A stretch of DNA of 64,000 bases from Sphingoaurantiacus capsulatus (GTDB taxonomy: Bacteria > Pseudomonadota > Alphaproteobacteria > Sphingomonadales > Sphingomonadaceae), in contig NZ_JBHRXV010000001.1 of NCBI RefSeq assembly GCF_042648405.1, positions 186,001 to 250,000 on the forward strand, given 5' to 3'. Both the position numbers and the translations under genes were made by a program. The notes under the pieces were generated by a model. That model was given only the letters and a program-made list of their open reading frames with translations, was not told where the DNA came from and did not search any database. Position 1 is the stretch's first letter, and every line of letters starts with the position of its first letter. Of this stretch, positions 1 through 7,678 are shown piece after piece.

Positions 1-2
1 TC

Positions 3-434
3 CTCTGGAAGATCGGCATGCGCCGCACCTTCCCCGAGACCGACTGGCAGGGGAATTACATCCTCTCCAGCCAGGTGTGGACGACCGCGCGCGACGTCGC
101 CCGGCTCGGCCTGCTTTATCAGAACGACGGCGTGTGGAACGGTGAGCGGCTGCTTCCGCAAGGCTGGGCGAAGTACGTCGCCACCCCCGCCCCCGCGCAG
201 CCGACCGGGCGCGCCGGCGGCGAGGGCTATGGCGCGCAATTCTGGCTGATGGGCGGAATCGTCGGGCTGCCCGCCGACAGCTATTCGATGCAGGGCAACC
301 GCGGGCAGATCGTGGTGATCATCCCGTCCGAGAAGCTGATCGTCGTCCGCCGCGGCTTCGATGCCGTGGGACCGGGCGGCGGCCGCTTCGAAGCCGCCAA
401 GTTCGTCGCCGCCGTGCGCGAAGCCATCAAATAA
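3..434 (+). CDS. Serine hydrolase, beta-lactamase/PBP-C fold (C-terminal part)
   Basis: The reading frame is open at the left edge of the window, so only the last 143 or so residues are present. The text (GNYILSSQVWTTARDVARLGLLYQ, then a GYGAQFW strand and a final helix) is typical of the C-terminal half of class C beta-lactamase-like serine hydrolases, where the segment before the last strand carries the loop around the third active-site motif. The SxxK serine and YxN motifs would lie upstream of the window. The substrate cannot be told from this end. The next gene follows after 16 nt and may be co-transcribed. Confidence 0.8.
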   Translation, partial: LWKIGMRRTFPETDWQGNYILSSQVWTTARDVARLGLLYQNDGVWNGERLLPQGWAKYVATPAPAQPTGRAGGEGYGAQFWLMGGIVGLPADSYSMQGNRGQIVVIIPSEKLIVVRRGFDAVGPGGGRFEAAKFVAAVREAIK

Positions 435-450
435 CCAAGGGGAGAGACTG

Positions 451-738
451 ATGATCGGAGTGATCGCGACGCTGAAGGTGCAGGACGGCAAGGGCGCCGA
501 GCTGGAGGCGGCGTTCGCCACCCTCGCCGCCGCCGTCCGCGCCAACGAGCCGGGCAACCACGCTTACCAACTCTGCAAGAGCCGCACCGAGCCGAACACC
601 TACAAGGTGCTCGAACTCTATGCCGACGAGGATGCGCTGAAAGCGCATGGCGCAGCCGACTATTTCAAGGCCGCCGGCCCGGCGCTCGGCGCGGTGCTCG
701 CCGGCCGCCCGGAGATCGAATATCTCGACGGCGTCTGA
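451..738 (+). CDS. Antibiotic biosynthesis monooxygenase (ABM) fold protein
   Basis: A 95-residue protein of the dimeric alpha/beta-barrel ABM superfamily (YgiN/HmoA-like): an opening beta strand (MIGVIATLKVQDGK), a helix, a strand with the usual YQLCKSRTEPNTYKVLELY pattern and the DALKAHGAADYFK helix. Such small proteins oxidise quinol-like substrates or act as chaperone-like binding folds; the substrate is unknown here. The ATG at 451 is chosen because it follows an AAGGGGAGA ribosome site 5-6 nt upstream, although the frame is open further back. Sits between a serine hydrolase and a haloalkane dehalogenase, so a role in handling small organic compounds is possible but only inferred. Confidence 0.85.
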   Translation: MIGVIATLKVQDGKGAELEAAFATLAAAVRANEPGNHAYQLCKSRTEPNTYKVLELYADEDALKAHGAADYFKAAGPALGAVLAGRPEIEYLDGV

Positions 739-753
739 GCCGGCTTGAACCTT

Positions 754-792
754 CCCCAAACTATCGGCACAATGCGTGTCAATAGTTTGGGG
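754..792 (+). promoter_or_regulatory. 11-bp inverted repeat overlapping the dehalogenase ribosome site
   Basis: CCCCAAACTAT at 754-764 is perfectly complementary to ATAGTTTGGGG at 782-792, with a 17-nt spacer. The right arm merges into the GGGGAGG Shine-Dalgarno sequence used by the TTG start at 802. It could be an operator for a dimeric repressor or an mRNA hairpin that hides the ribosome site. Confidence 0.55.
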
Positions 793-801
793 AGGTCGAC
801 C

Positions 802-1689
802 TTGAAGATTCTACGCACGCCGGACGCGGCCTTTGCCGACCTGCCGGATTTCCCGTTCACGCCGCACTATGTCGAGGTCGGCGAGCCGGCGCTGCGGATC
901 GCGTACATCGACGAGGGCCCGCGCGACGCCGCGCCGATCCTGCTGATGCACGGCGAGCCGTCCTGGTCCTTCCTCTACCGCCACATCATCGCCGGGCTTA
1001 GGACCAAGCACCGGGTGGTGGCGCCCGACCTGATCGGCTTTGGCCGGTCGGACAAGCTGGGCGGGCTCGACGATTACACCTACGAACGCCACGTCGCGTG
1101 GATGAGCGAGTGGCTGCAGAAGCTCGACCTCCGCGACATCACCCTGTTCTGCCAGGACTGGGGCGGCCTGATCGGCCTGCGCCTCGTCGCCGCCTTCCCC
1201 GACCGCTTCGCGCGCGTCGTGGTGGCGAACACCGGCCTGCCGGTCGGCACCGGCTTTTCCGAGGGCTTCCAGCGCTGGCTCGAGTTCAGCCAGTCGGTGC
1301 CGATGTTCCCCACCGGCATGATCGTCAACGGCGGCTGTGCGCGGCAATTGTCCGATGCCGAAATCGCTGCCTATGACGCGCCCTACCCCGACGAGAGCTA
1401 CAAGGCCGGCGCGCGGGTGTTCCCCAAGCTGGTGCCGATCACGCCGGAACATGGATCGGTCGCCGAGAACAAGGCGGCGTGGGAGGTGCTCAGCCGGTTC
1501 GAGAAGCCGGTGCTGACCGCGTTCAGCGACGCCGACATGGTGACGGCGGGCGGCGAAAAGGTGTTTCACGAGCGCGTGCCGGGGGCGAAAGGGCAGGCGC
1601 ACGTCACCCTGAAGGGTGGGCACTTCCTCCAGGAGGACAGCCCGGCGGAGATCGTGGCGCTGCTGGATGGGTTCGTCAGCGGGCGCTGA
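802..1689 (+). CDS. Haloalkane dehalogenase (HLD-I type alpha/beta hydrolase)
   Basis: Hydrolyses carbon-halogen bonds of haloalkanes to an alcohol and halide in the cytoplasm. Read from the TTG at 802 (GGAGG 6 nt before it) the protein has 295 residues and begins MKILRTPD, as other HLD-I enzymes do; an upstream ATG at 745 would lie inside the inverted repeat and add 19 unusual residues. Visible active-site pieces: HGEP oxyanion motif (E52), nucleophile elbow FCQDWGG with Asp119 and the halide-binding Trp120, and the catalytic His274 in GGHFLQED. The acid is expected in the FSDADMV region. The family includes enzymes that act on chlorinated or brominated alkanes; actual substrate unknown, and some members are simple epoxide or ester hydrolases. 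Confidence 0.88.
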   Translation: MKILRTPDAAFADLPDFPFTPHYVEVGEPALRIAYIDEGPRDAAPILLMHGEPSWSFLYRHIIAGLRTKHRVVAPDLIGFGRSDKLGGLDDYTYERHVAWMSEWLQKLDLRDITLFCQDWGGLIGLRLVAAFPDRFARVVVANTGLPVGTGFSEGFQRWLEFSQSVPMFPTGMIVNGGCARQLSDAEIAAYDAPYPDESYKAGARVFPKLVPITPEHGSVAENKAAWEVLSRFEKPVLTAFSDADMVTAGGEKVFHERVPGAKGQAHVTLKGGHFLQEDSPAEIVALLDGFVSGR

Positions 1690-1702
1690 CGCCCTCCACC
1701 CC

Positions 1703-1801
1703 GTCACCCCGGCGAAAGCCGGGGTCCAGCGAGACAAGAACTTGCCGGCTCCGCCGGCGCCTTTGGTGCGCTGGATACCGGCTTTCGCCGGTATGACGGG
1801 T
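1703..1801. repeat. Paired short palindromic repeats (ACCGGC/GCCGGT arms on the right copy)
   Basis: Two inverted copies of the window's commonest repeat (CACCCCGGCGAAAGCCGGGG and TACCGGCTTTCGCCGGTATG) flank a CTTGCCGGCTCCGCCGGCGC palindrome. Lies between convergent genes. No transposase nearby. Confidence 0.8.
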
Positions 1802-1812
1802 AGGAGTTGGCC

Positions 1813-2406
1813 CTACGCCGTCCGCACGAAATCCATGTGCCAATTATCCTCCCAGCTCTTCCCGCCGTCCACCGAGAACGCCTGCTCCCAATGCGCCGAC
1901 GTGGGCGTGATCTTCGACCACCGGAACCGCACCTTCACCTTGGTGCCCTTATGCACATCGTCGCCGACGAACGTGCCGACGCCGTCCCTGAACCCGCCGC
2001 GCACCGGCTCGCCGACGCCGTGCGTGCGGGAATCGATCCACCAGATCGCCCAGAGCTTCGTTTGCGTGTCGAACGTCCGCACCCCGACGCCGCGATAGGC
2101 GCCGCTCGCCATGTCGAGCAGATTGTCGTCGACATTGCCCTGCCCGCCGAGCACCGGCCAGTTGGTGCAGGTGCCGTCGAAACTGTCCCACTGATTGCTG
2201 TTCACCAGCCGCTCGCGCAGCTTCCTGTGCTTCACCGCCCAGTTGCCGACCAGCCACGCCCAGTCCTTCGCGTGCGGTGCGAAGGCGGGGTCGAGCGTGT
2301 CGGCGGCGGGCGCGGCGCCGGCGGCGGCTGGCACCAGCGCCGCAGCGGCGAGGCCCAGCGCGATGAGTAGCGTTTCGCGGCGGTCGGTGTGGATAAGGTC
2401 GGTCAT
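1813..2406 (-). CDS. Secreted protein of unknown function (DUF1579-like)
   Basis: 197 residues from the ATG at 2406, which has GGGAGA about 6 nt upstream; a longer frame exists but lacks a ribosome site. The N-terminus (DRRETLLIALGLAAAALVPAAAGA) is a signal peptide with an RR pair, so Sec or possibly Tat export. The rest alternates short beta strands rich in Trp (WAWLVGNWAVKHRKL, LWAIWWIDSR, HWEQAFSVDGGKSWEDNWHMDF), like lipocalin-shaped DUF1579 proteins that are induced or encoded near efflux and stress genes. No catalytic motif is evident. Monocistronic, convergent with the dehalogenase. Confidence 0.75.
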   Translation of the reverse strand: MTDLIHTDRRETLLIALGLAAAALVPAAAGAAPAADTLDPAFAPHAKDWAWLVGNWAVKHRKLRERLVNSNQWDSFDGTCTNWPVLGGQGNVDDNLLDMASGAYRGVGVRTFDTQTKLWAIWWIDSRTHGVGEPVRGGFRDGVGTFVGDDVHKGTKVKVRFRWSKITPTSAHWEQAFSVDGGKSWEDNWHMDFVRTA

Positions 2407-2490
2407 GTGGCTCTCCCTTGAGGTGTGAGAGCGGTTTAGCGGGCGATACCTGACAGCCAGTGTCAGGATATCTTGGCACCCCAAATTTTT

Positions 2491-2692
2491 CTCGTCGTCC
2501 CCGCGAAGGCGGGGATCCAGTCCACAGCAANCGCGGTCTCGCCGACCGACAAGAAGTAAGCACCGACGCGTCCTCTAAAATTGTCACCCCCGCGAAGGCG
2601 GGGACCCAGTCCACAACAAGCGACTTGCCGGCTTCGCCGGCGCTATCTGCTTTCGGCTGGATCCCCGCCTTCGCGGGGATGACGAGAAGGAG
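2491..2692. repeat. Three palindromic repeat units, with an undetermined base
   Basis: GTCCCCGCGAAGGCGGGGAT at about 2494, CACCCCCGCGAAGGCGGGGA at about 2584 and the inverted ATCCCCGCCTTCGCGGGGAT at about 2660. An N stands at 2531 between units, which points to a difficult or collapsed repeat in the assembly. Confidence 0.85.
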
Positions 2693-2715
2693 GGAAGCCG
2701 CTACCCCCCTCTCGC

Positions 2716-3156
2716 ATGGACATCATCGCCACCGAACTGCTGATCGCCACCGGCATGGTGATGCTCACTGTGCTGGTCCACGGCGCGGGGCTGCTGGGGC
2801 TTGGGCGGCTTATCGGGCAGGGCGAGGATCATCGCACGCTCGATCCCGTGTCGTGGCGTGGGGCGCGGCTGGCGACGATGCTGGCGCTCGGCCTGATGGC
2901 ACTGCACGGCGTCGAGATCTGGATGTACGCGCTGCTGTTCAACGGCCTCGGCGCCATCCCCGATTTGCGCGAGGCCGTCTACTTCTCGACGATCAGCTAC
3001 GCGACGATCGGTGATGACAGCGCGGCCATCGCGCCCGACTGGAAGCTGCTCGGCGCGATCGAGGGCATCAACGGCCAGCTGCTGCTCGGCTGGACGGTCG
3101 CCTTCTTCGTCACGGTGATGACCCGCGTGCTGCGCTTCGGCCGCGGGGACGATTGA
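2716..3156 (+). CDS. Small ion-channel protein (Ion_trans_2, K+ channel-like)
   Basis: 146 residues with membrane segments at about 5-27, 50-72 and 115-140 and a re-entrant loop between them. The loop EAVYFSTISYATIGDDS resembles the pore helix and filter of two-TM potassium channels, with TIGDD in place of TVGYG, so the selectivity is uncertain. Related small proteins are common in Proteobacteria next to genes of unknown function. Starts at ATG 2716; the next gene has its own ECF-like promoter, so this one is probably transcribed alone. Confidence 0.75.
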   Translation: MDIIATELLIATGMVMLTVLVHGAGLLGLGRLIGQGEDHRTLDPVSWRGARLATMLALGLMALHGVEIWMYALLFNGLGAIPDLREAVYFSTISYATIGDDSAAIAPDWKLLGAIEGINGQLLLGWTVAFFVTVMTRVLRFGRGDD

Positions 3157-3165
3157 ACCGGCGAC

Positions 3166-3192
3166 GGAATAAATCGGCCGCTCGTGCGTATT
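3166..3192 (+). promoter_or_regulatory. ECF-sigma-like promoter (GGAATAAA ... CGTATT)
   Basis: GGAATAAA at 3166-3173 and CGTATT at 3187-3192, 36 nt before the 58-residue membrane protein. The same GGAATAAA...CGTA pair with nearly identical spacing stands before the ECF sigma gene at 3446, suggesting both are targets of that sigma factor. Inferred from similarity of the two sites only. Confidence 0.45.
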
Positions 3193-3227
3193 GAACGGCA
3201 ATCGCCCATTCGCCCGAAGGACGCCCG

Positions 3228-3404
3228 ATGCCGCTTCTGATCATCCTGCTGCTCATCCTGCTGGTCGCCCAGATCGGCTTCTGGGACACGCTGCAGGCGA
3301 TCCTCGGCGGGGTGCTGATGCTCGTCGTGCTGGTGCTGCTCGCCGGCGGCGCGCTGTTCCTGCTCGCCCGGCGCTATTTCAACAATCTGCGCCGCCGCTA
3401 CTGA
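3228..3404 (+). CDS. 58-residue hydrophobic membrane protein
   Basis: ATG 3228 to TGA 3402-3404. The protein starts MPLLIILLLILLVAQIGFWD and has a second hydrophobic stretch (ILGGVLMLVVLVLLAGGALF) before a basic tail ending NNLRRRY, giving two membrane helices with the C-terminus inside. Small proteins of this type often sit beside stress-response sigma genes in sphingomonads. Function unknown. It ends 41 nt before the ECF sigma gene and shares the promoter motif described at 3166, so it may belong to the same regulon. Confidence 0.7.
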   Translation: MPLLIILLLILLVAQIGFWDTLQAILGGVLMLVVLVLLAGGALFLLARRYFNNLRRRY

Positions 3405-3411
3405 TCCCCGC

Positions 3412-3437
3412 GGAATAAAGGCGTATCGGCAGCCGTA
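3412..3437 (+). promoter_or_regulatory. ECF-sigma-like promoter before the sigma gene
   Basis: GGAATAAA at 3412-3419 and CGTA at 3434-3437, one base wider than the site at 3166. Transcription would begin within a few bases of the ATG at 3446, so the message would be nearly leaderless. Fits autoregulation of an ECF sigma factor. Confidence 0.45.
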
Positions 3438-3445
3438 GAGGCTGC

Positions 3446-3982
3446 ATGATTTCGCGTTTGTTCGGCCATCGCATCGTCGACCAGGTACCGGCCCTCCGCC
3501 GTTACGCCCGGTCGCTGACCCGCGACGAAACGGCGGCGGACGACCTTGTCCACGACGCGCTGCTGCGCGCCTGCGAGCGGCACAAGAGTTTCCGCCCCGG
3601 CGCCTCGCTTCGCGCCTGGCTGATGTCGATCGTCCACAACAGCTTCATCGATTCCTTGCGCCGCGAGGCTTCGCAGAAGCGGCGGATCGAGGGCGCGGCG
3701 CTGGTCGCCGCCACTGTCGATCCCGGCGGACAGGAAGCGGCGGTTCGCCTCGCCGCCGTCGCCCGCGCTTTCAACGCGCTGCCCGACGAGCAACGCGCCG
3801 TCCTCCACCTCGTCGCCATCGAGGGGCTTTCGTATGCCGAGGCCGCCGTCGCGCTCGACGTGCCGGTCGGCACCATCATGTCCCGCCTCAGCCGGGCGCG
3901 CGCCGCGCTGCGCGCCGGTGAGACGCTCCCTGCCCCCGTCACGCGGCTGCGCGCCGTCGGAGACCCAGATGCACAAGCCTGA
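3446..3982 (+). CDS. ECF-family RNA polymerase sigma factor
   Basis: 178 residues with region 2 (LRRYARSLTRDETAADDLVHDALLRA, then SLRAWLMSIVHNSFIDSLRR) and region 4 (FNALPDEQRAVLHLVAIEGLSYAEAAVALDVPVGTIMSRLSRARAALR), with no region 1 or 3, the layout of extracytoplasmic-function sigma factors. It directs RNA polymerase to a stress regulon. The anti-sigma gene overlaps its end by 14 nt, a usual translational coupling. The two GGAATAAA...CGTA sites nearby are the best guess for its own recognition sequence. Confidence 0.93.
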   Translation: MISRLFGHRIVDQVPALRRYARSLTRDETAADDLVHDALLRACERHKSFRPGASLRAWLMSIVHNSFIDSLRREASQKRRIEGAALVAATVDPGGQEAAVRLAAVARAFNALPDEQRAVLHLVAIEGLSYAEAAVALDVPVGTIMSRLSRARAALRAGETLPAPVTRLRAVGDPDAQA

Positions 3983-4730
3983 CCCGATCGGCGAGATCGA
4001 CCTCGCCGCCTATGTCGACGACCAGCTCGACGCCGAACGGCGCGTCGAGGTGGAGGCGTGGCTGGCCGCGAACCCGCAGGCCGCCGCCAACGTCATGGCC
4101 GATCTGCGCGCCCGCGACGCGCTTCGCCTGCTTGCCGCCGACCGCGCCCCGGTGCCCGGGCGCCTGGCGGCGGTCGCCGGCCGGCTCGACCGTGCCCTTT
4201 CACGACGCGCGATGTGGAGCCTTGCCCCTCGCACGGCGCTCGCCGCTTCGGCGGTGGCGCTGGTGTCGCTGCTTGGTGTCGAGCTGGCCGGCGGCCTGAC
4301 CAGTCCGGCGGAAGCCGCGCCGCGCTATGTGGCGGAGGCCGCGATGGCGCACCGCGTCGCGCTGGTCCGCGCCGGCATGGCGTCGCAGCCCGAGGTGGCA
4401 ACCCTCGATGCCGCCGAGATGCAGCGGGTGACCGGCCTGGTCATGCCGAAGCTGCCCGCCGGCTGGCGCGTGCTCGACGCGCAGCTGTTCCCGTCGGACG
4501 ATGGCCCCAGCCTGCAGATGACTGTCGATCGCGGCGACGGCGAGCCCGTCTCGCTGTTCGCGGTGCGGGCGCGGACGGGCGCGCCCGAAAACCCGCTGGT
4601 GGTGCGCGACGGCAAGGAAGCGGTCGCTTACTGGCAGGAAGGCGAGATGGCGCTGGCGCTGACCGGCGACGAGCCGGAAGCCGAACTCGATGCGGTCGCC
4701 GGGGCTCTCGCCCGCAGCACCGCGGGCTGA
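3969..4730 (+). CDS. Membrane-bound anti-sigma factor
   Basis: 253 residues. N-terminal cytoplasmic domain (IGEIDLAAYVDDQLDAERRVEVEAWLAANPQAAANVMADLRARDALR) has the anti-sigma zinc-finger-like helical layout, though without the usual HxxxCxxC zinc ligands. One membrane helix follows at about 92-112 (ALAASAVALVSLLGVELAGG), then a periplasmic domain. It should bind the ECF factor encoded just upstream and release it on an envelope signal. ATG 3969 lies inside the sigma gene; no separate promoter is visible. The periplasmic part contains a predicted beta-rich sensor of unknown ligand. Confidence 0.85.
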   Translation: MHKPDPIGEIDLAAYVDDQLDAERRVEVEAWLAANPQAAANVMADLRARDALRLLAADRAPVPGRLAAVAGRLDRALSRRAMWSLAPRTALAASAVALVSLLGVELAGGLTSPAEAAPRYVAEAAMAHRVALVRAGMASQPEVATLDAAEMQRVTGLVMPKLPAGWRVLDAQLFPSDDGPSLQMTVDRGDGEPVSLFAVRARTGAPENPLVVRDGKEAVAYWQEGEMALALTGDEPEAELDAVAGALARSTAG

Positions 4731-4734
4731 CGCC

Positions 4735-6384
4735 ATGCATATCGATCTGATGAAGGCGCCGACCGATCTGGCGCTGCATACCGACGTTGCCATCATCGGC
4801 GCGGGCGCTGCCGGCATCACCGCCGCGCGTCGGCTGATCGCACAGGGCCACCGGGTGATGCTGCTCGAATCGGGCGGCACCGACCATGCCGCGTGGAGCG
4901 CCGACCTCAACGCCGGCCGCAACATCGGCGAGGACTATTACGCGCTCGACCACGCGCGGCTTCGCTTCTTCGGCGGCACCACCGCGATCTGGGGCGGCCG
5001 CTGCGCCGAGCTCGACCCGATCGACCTCGAACGCCGCCCCTGGGTGGCGCATTCGGGCTGGCCGGTCAGCCATGCCGAGCTGCGCCGCTATTATGACGAC
5101 GCGTGGGGGCTGTTCGACCTCGGCGGCGACCGGCCGGGGTTCGAGGATCTCGCCGCCCACGGCGTGCATTTCCCCGACTTCGACGGCGACATGCTCAATG
5201 GCCGGCTGTGGACCTTCGACGGGAAGTTCAGCCGCTTCCAATATGCGAGCTGCGACGACCTCCGCATCGAGCCGCGCTGCACGATCGTCACCCATGCGAC
5301 GGTCAGCGAGATCATCCCCGATCGCGGCGGCCGCGCCGTCAATTGCGTCACCGCGGTCGCGCCGGGCGGGCGACGGCTGATCGTCTATCCGCGCGCGGTA
5401 CTGCTCGCCGCCGGAGGCCTCGAGAACCCGCGCCTGCTGCTCGCGTCGAACCTCGGCAACCAGCATGACCAGGTCGGCCGCTATTTCATGGAGCATCCGC
5501 ATGCGCGCGGCGGGCGCATCGTCACCCACCGGCCGTGGGCACTGCTGAAGGCGTTCGGGCGGCCGCATATGGTCGACGGCCGGAAGGTCGCCGCGCTGAT
5601 CGCGCCGTCCGAACGGCTGCAGGCGGAGGAGGAAATCCTCAACAGCTCGCTGACCATCGTCGGCCGCCAGCCCGAAGCGGCGCGCCAGTCGTGGGGCATG
5701 CGCGCCTATGGCCGCATCAAACATGACGCCGCGCCGACCAAGGTCGGCCGCACCGCATGGATGCATGCGAAGAAGACGGTCGGCTGGCTGCAACGGCAGG
5801 TCGACCCGTTCCGCCCGTGGGCGCTGCACAAATTGGGGCAGCTCGACCTGACGATGCTGGTCCGCGCCGAGCAGGCGCCCAACCCGCTAAGCCGGGTAAC
5901 CCTGTCGAACGACCGCGATGCGTTCGGGATGCGGCGCCTCCAGCTCGACTGGCGCTTCGTCGATCAGGACAAGCGCAGCGTCGAGCGGCTGGTGTGGGCG
6001 GTGGATCACGAGCTGAAGCGATTGGGCCTCGGCCATGCCGAACCGGCCGACTGGCTGTTCGACCCCGCCCAGGCGTGGCGCACCGACCCGCTGGTCAGCG
6101 CGCACCCGATCGGCGGCTATCATCACATGGGCACCACCCGCATGTCCGCCGACCCGCGCCACGGCGTGACCGATGCGGACGGGCGGGTGCATGGGCTGGC
6201 CAACCTGTACGTGGCCGGCAGCTCGCTGTTCCCGACCTCAGGCTGGGCGAACCCGACTCTCACGATCGCCGCGCTGGCGCTGCGGACGGCGGACAGGCTG
6301 TCGGCGGCGCTGAACCGGCCGATGATGGTCGGGGGTTCGCGCGACGAGGTGGAGTTGCCGCCGGCCCGGTCGCGGGTGGCGTAA
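4735..6384 (+). CDS. GMC-family FAD-dependent oxidoreductase
   Basis: 549 residues from ATG 4735, 4 nt after the anti-sigma stop, so in the same operon. The FAD-binding start VAIIGAGAAGITAARRLIAQG (GxGxxG) comes at about residue 17, and the GMC C-terminal signature is clear: GYHHMGTTRMSADPRHGVTD followed by NLYVAGSSLFPTSGWANPTLT, with the catalytic His pair region intact. GMC enzymes oxidise alcohols, sugars or polyols using flavin. Its place behind an ECF/anti-sigma pair suggests stress-controlled expression. Substrate unknown. No signal peptide is seen, so cytoplasmic. Confidence 0.88.
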   Translation: MHIDLMKAPTDLALHTDVAIIGAGAAGITAARRLIAQGHRVMLLESGGTDHAAWSADLNAGRNIGEDYYALDHARLRFFGGTTAIWGGRCAELDPIDLERRPWVAHSGWPVSHAELRRYYDDAWGLFDLGGDRPGFEDLAAHGVHFPDFDGDMLNGRLWTFDGKFSRFQYASCDDLRIEPRCTIVTHATVSEIIPDRGGRAVNCVTAVAPGGRRLIVYPRAVLLAAGGLENPRLLLASNLGNQHDQVGRYFMEHPHARGGRIVTHRPWALLKAFGRPHMVDGRKVAALIAPSERLQAEEEILNSSLTIVGRQPEAARQSWGMRAYGRIKHDAAPTKVGRTAWMHAKKTVGWLQRQVDPFRPWALHKLGQLDLTMLVRAEQAPNPLSRVTLSNDRDAFGMRRLQLDWRFVDQDKRSVERLVWAVDHELKRLGLGHAEPADWLFDPAQAWRTDPLVSAHPIGGYHHMGTTRMSADPRHGVTDADGRVHGLANLYVAGSSLFPTSGWANPTLTIAALALRTADRLSAALNRPMMVGGSRDEVELPPARSRVA

Positions 6385-6478
6385 GGCATCGCGCCACGCA
6401 GACGCCGACCTGCGCCGCCCCCTCTTCCGCTCACCTCGTCTTAGCGAGATGGGTAACGGGCCAAGCCACTCCCCCATC

Positions 6479-6547
6479 CGTCATCCCGGCGAAGGCCGGG
6501 ATCCAGACCGCCCGCCGTATGGATCCCGGCCTTCGCCGGGATGACGA
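6479..6547. repeat. Inverted pair of palindromic repeats (CCCGGC/GCCGGG arms)
   Basis: GTCATCCCGGCGAAGGCCGG and its inverted partner ATCCCGGCCTTCGCCGGGAT face each other around a short centre, giving a 69-nt hairpin-capable unit between two plus-strand genes. Confidence 0.85.
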
Positions 6548-6605
6548 TTGGGGGTAAGACGGCAATGATGACTGGCGGCGTTGGTCCGCCCCCTCCCCCG
6601 TTTCT

Positions 6606-6783
6606 GTCATCCCCGTGCAGGCGGGGACCCACTCCTCCACGCATACGCCTGTCGGAGGATATTCGAGCTGTACGCACGACGCAGCAACGCCAGCCCTTCG
6701 GCGGGTGACCGACTTGCTCAGGGGGAACTCAGACAGCTACATTGTCCGCCGGTGGGTCCCCGCCTTCGCGGGGATGACAGAAG
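6606..6783. repeat. Inverted pair of palindromic repeats with a longer centre
   Basis: TCATCCCCGTGCAGGCGGGG at about 6607 and GTCCCCGCCTTCGCGGGGAT at about 6757. The roughly 110-nt centre carries no convincing gene. Ends 9 nt before the LytTR gene at 6792. Confidence 0.75.
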
Positions 6784-6791
6784 GGGGTAAA

Positions 6792-7586
6792 ATGCGGACG
6801 ATGTCCCCCGTGTCGCCGTCACCACCCTCCCCCGCCCGCCTCATCGCCGTCGCTCTCGCCGGCTGGGCGCTGTTCGCGCTGGCGAGCGCGGCGCAGGGGG
6901 TGGTGTTCGCCGCGTACCGGGGCGTCCCGCAGCCGTGGTGGCCGACGCTTGGGTATAGCGTAGCGATCTTTTCGGTGTGGGCGCTGTTGACGCCGCCGCT
7001 GCTGGCTCTGGCCGATCGGGTGGCGAGGCAGCGGCAGCGGGTCGTGCTCCATGCGTTGGGCTTGCCGCTGGCGACGCTCGCGCATGTGCTGCTGTTCGTG
7101 GCACTGTACCGGCCGGTCTATGGCGCGGGGCTCGGTGTGATCGAGATGGCGCGGGCGGTGCTGATGGCGAACCTCGACACCGCCGTCTTTGCCTATGCGG
7201 CGCTGATCGGTGCGTCTTACGCGCGGCGGCGGTTCACCAAACGCGACGCACCGCCCGTCGCCGAGGGCCTCTGGATCCGCGAGCGCGGGACCGCGCGGCT
7301 GGTGCGCTTTGCCGACATCGACTGGATCGGGGCGGCGGGCGACTATGCCGAGGTGCATACGGGGCCGCGGGCGCTGCTCACCGATCAGTCGCTCACCACC
7401 CTCGACGCCGAGCTTCCGGCCCGCGAGTTCGCCCGCATCCATCGCGGCGCGATCGTGCGGCTCGACCGGGTGGCGGCGGTGAAAGGCGTCGGGCGCGGCG
7501 ATGCCGAGGTACGGTTGCGCTGCGGGGCGGCGCTGCGCTTGAGCCGCCGCTACCGCGACCGGCTGGCGGCGCACCTGCCCCTTTGA
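6792..7586 (+). CDS. LytTR-domain DNA-binding membrane protein
   Basis: 264 residues from ATG 6792 (AAGGGGGTAAA just before). The N-terminal half has four hydrophobic segments (about 15-37, 48-70, 82-104, 113-135), the C-terminal part is a LytTR DNA-binding domain: VRFADIDWIGAAGDYAEVHTG, LTTLDAELPAREFARIHRGAIVRLDRV, RLSRRYRD. This is a one-component membrane-anchored regulator that should bind DNA at the inner membrane face; the signal is unknown. A second LytTR protein with its own kinase is encoded 1.4 kb away on the other strand. Confidence 0.85.
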   Translation: MRTMSPVSPSPPSPARLIAVALAGWALFALASAAQGVVFAAYRGVPQPWWPTLGYSVAIFSVWALLTPPLLALADRVARQRQRVVLHALGLPLATLAHVLLFVALYRPVYGAGLGVIEMARAVLMANLDTAVFAYAALIGASYARRRFTKRDAPPVAEGLWIRERGTARLVRFADIDWIGAAGDYAEVHTGPRALLTDQSLTTLDAELPAREFARIHRGAIVRLDRVAAVKGVGRGDAEVRLRCGAALRLSRRYRDRLAAHLPL

Positions 7587-7678
7587 CGACGCGGCGGTCC
7601 CGCCCGGCGAGTGGGCGTCGATAATCGCGACGAGCGATGCGAGGGGCCAGGGCGGTTCAACCGCTCGAAAGGCCCGCC

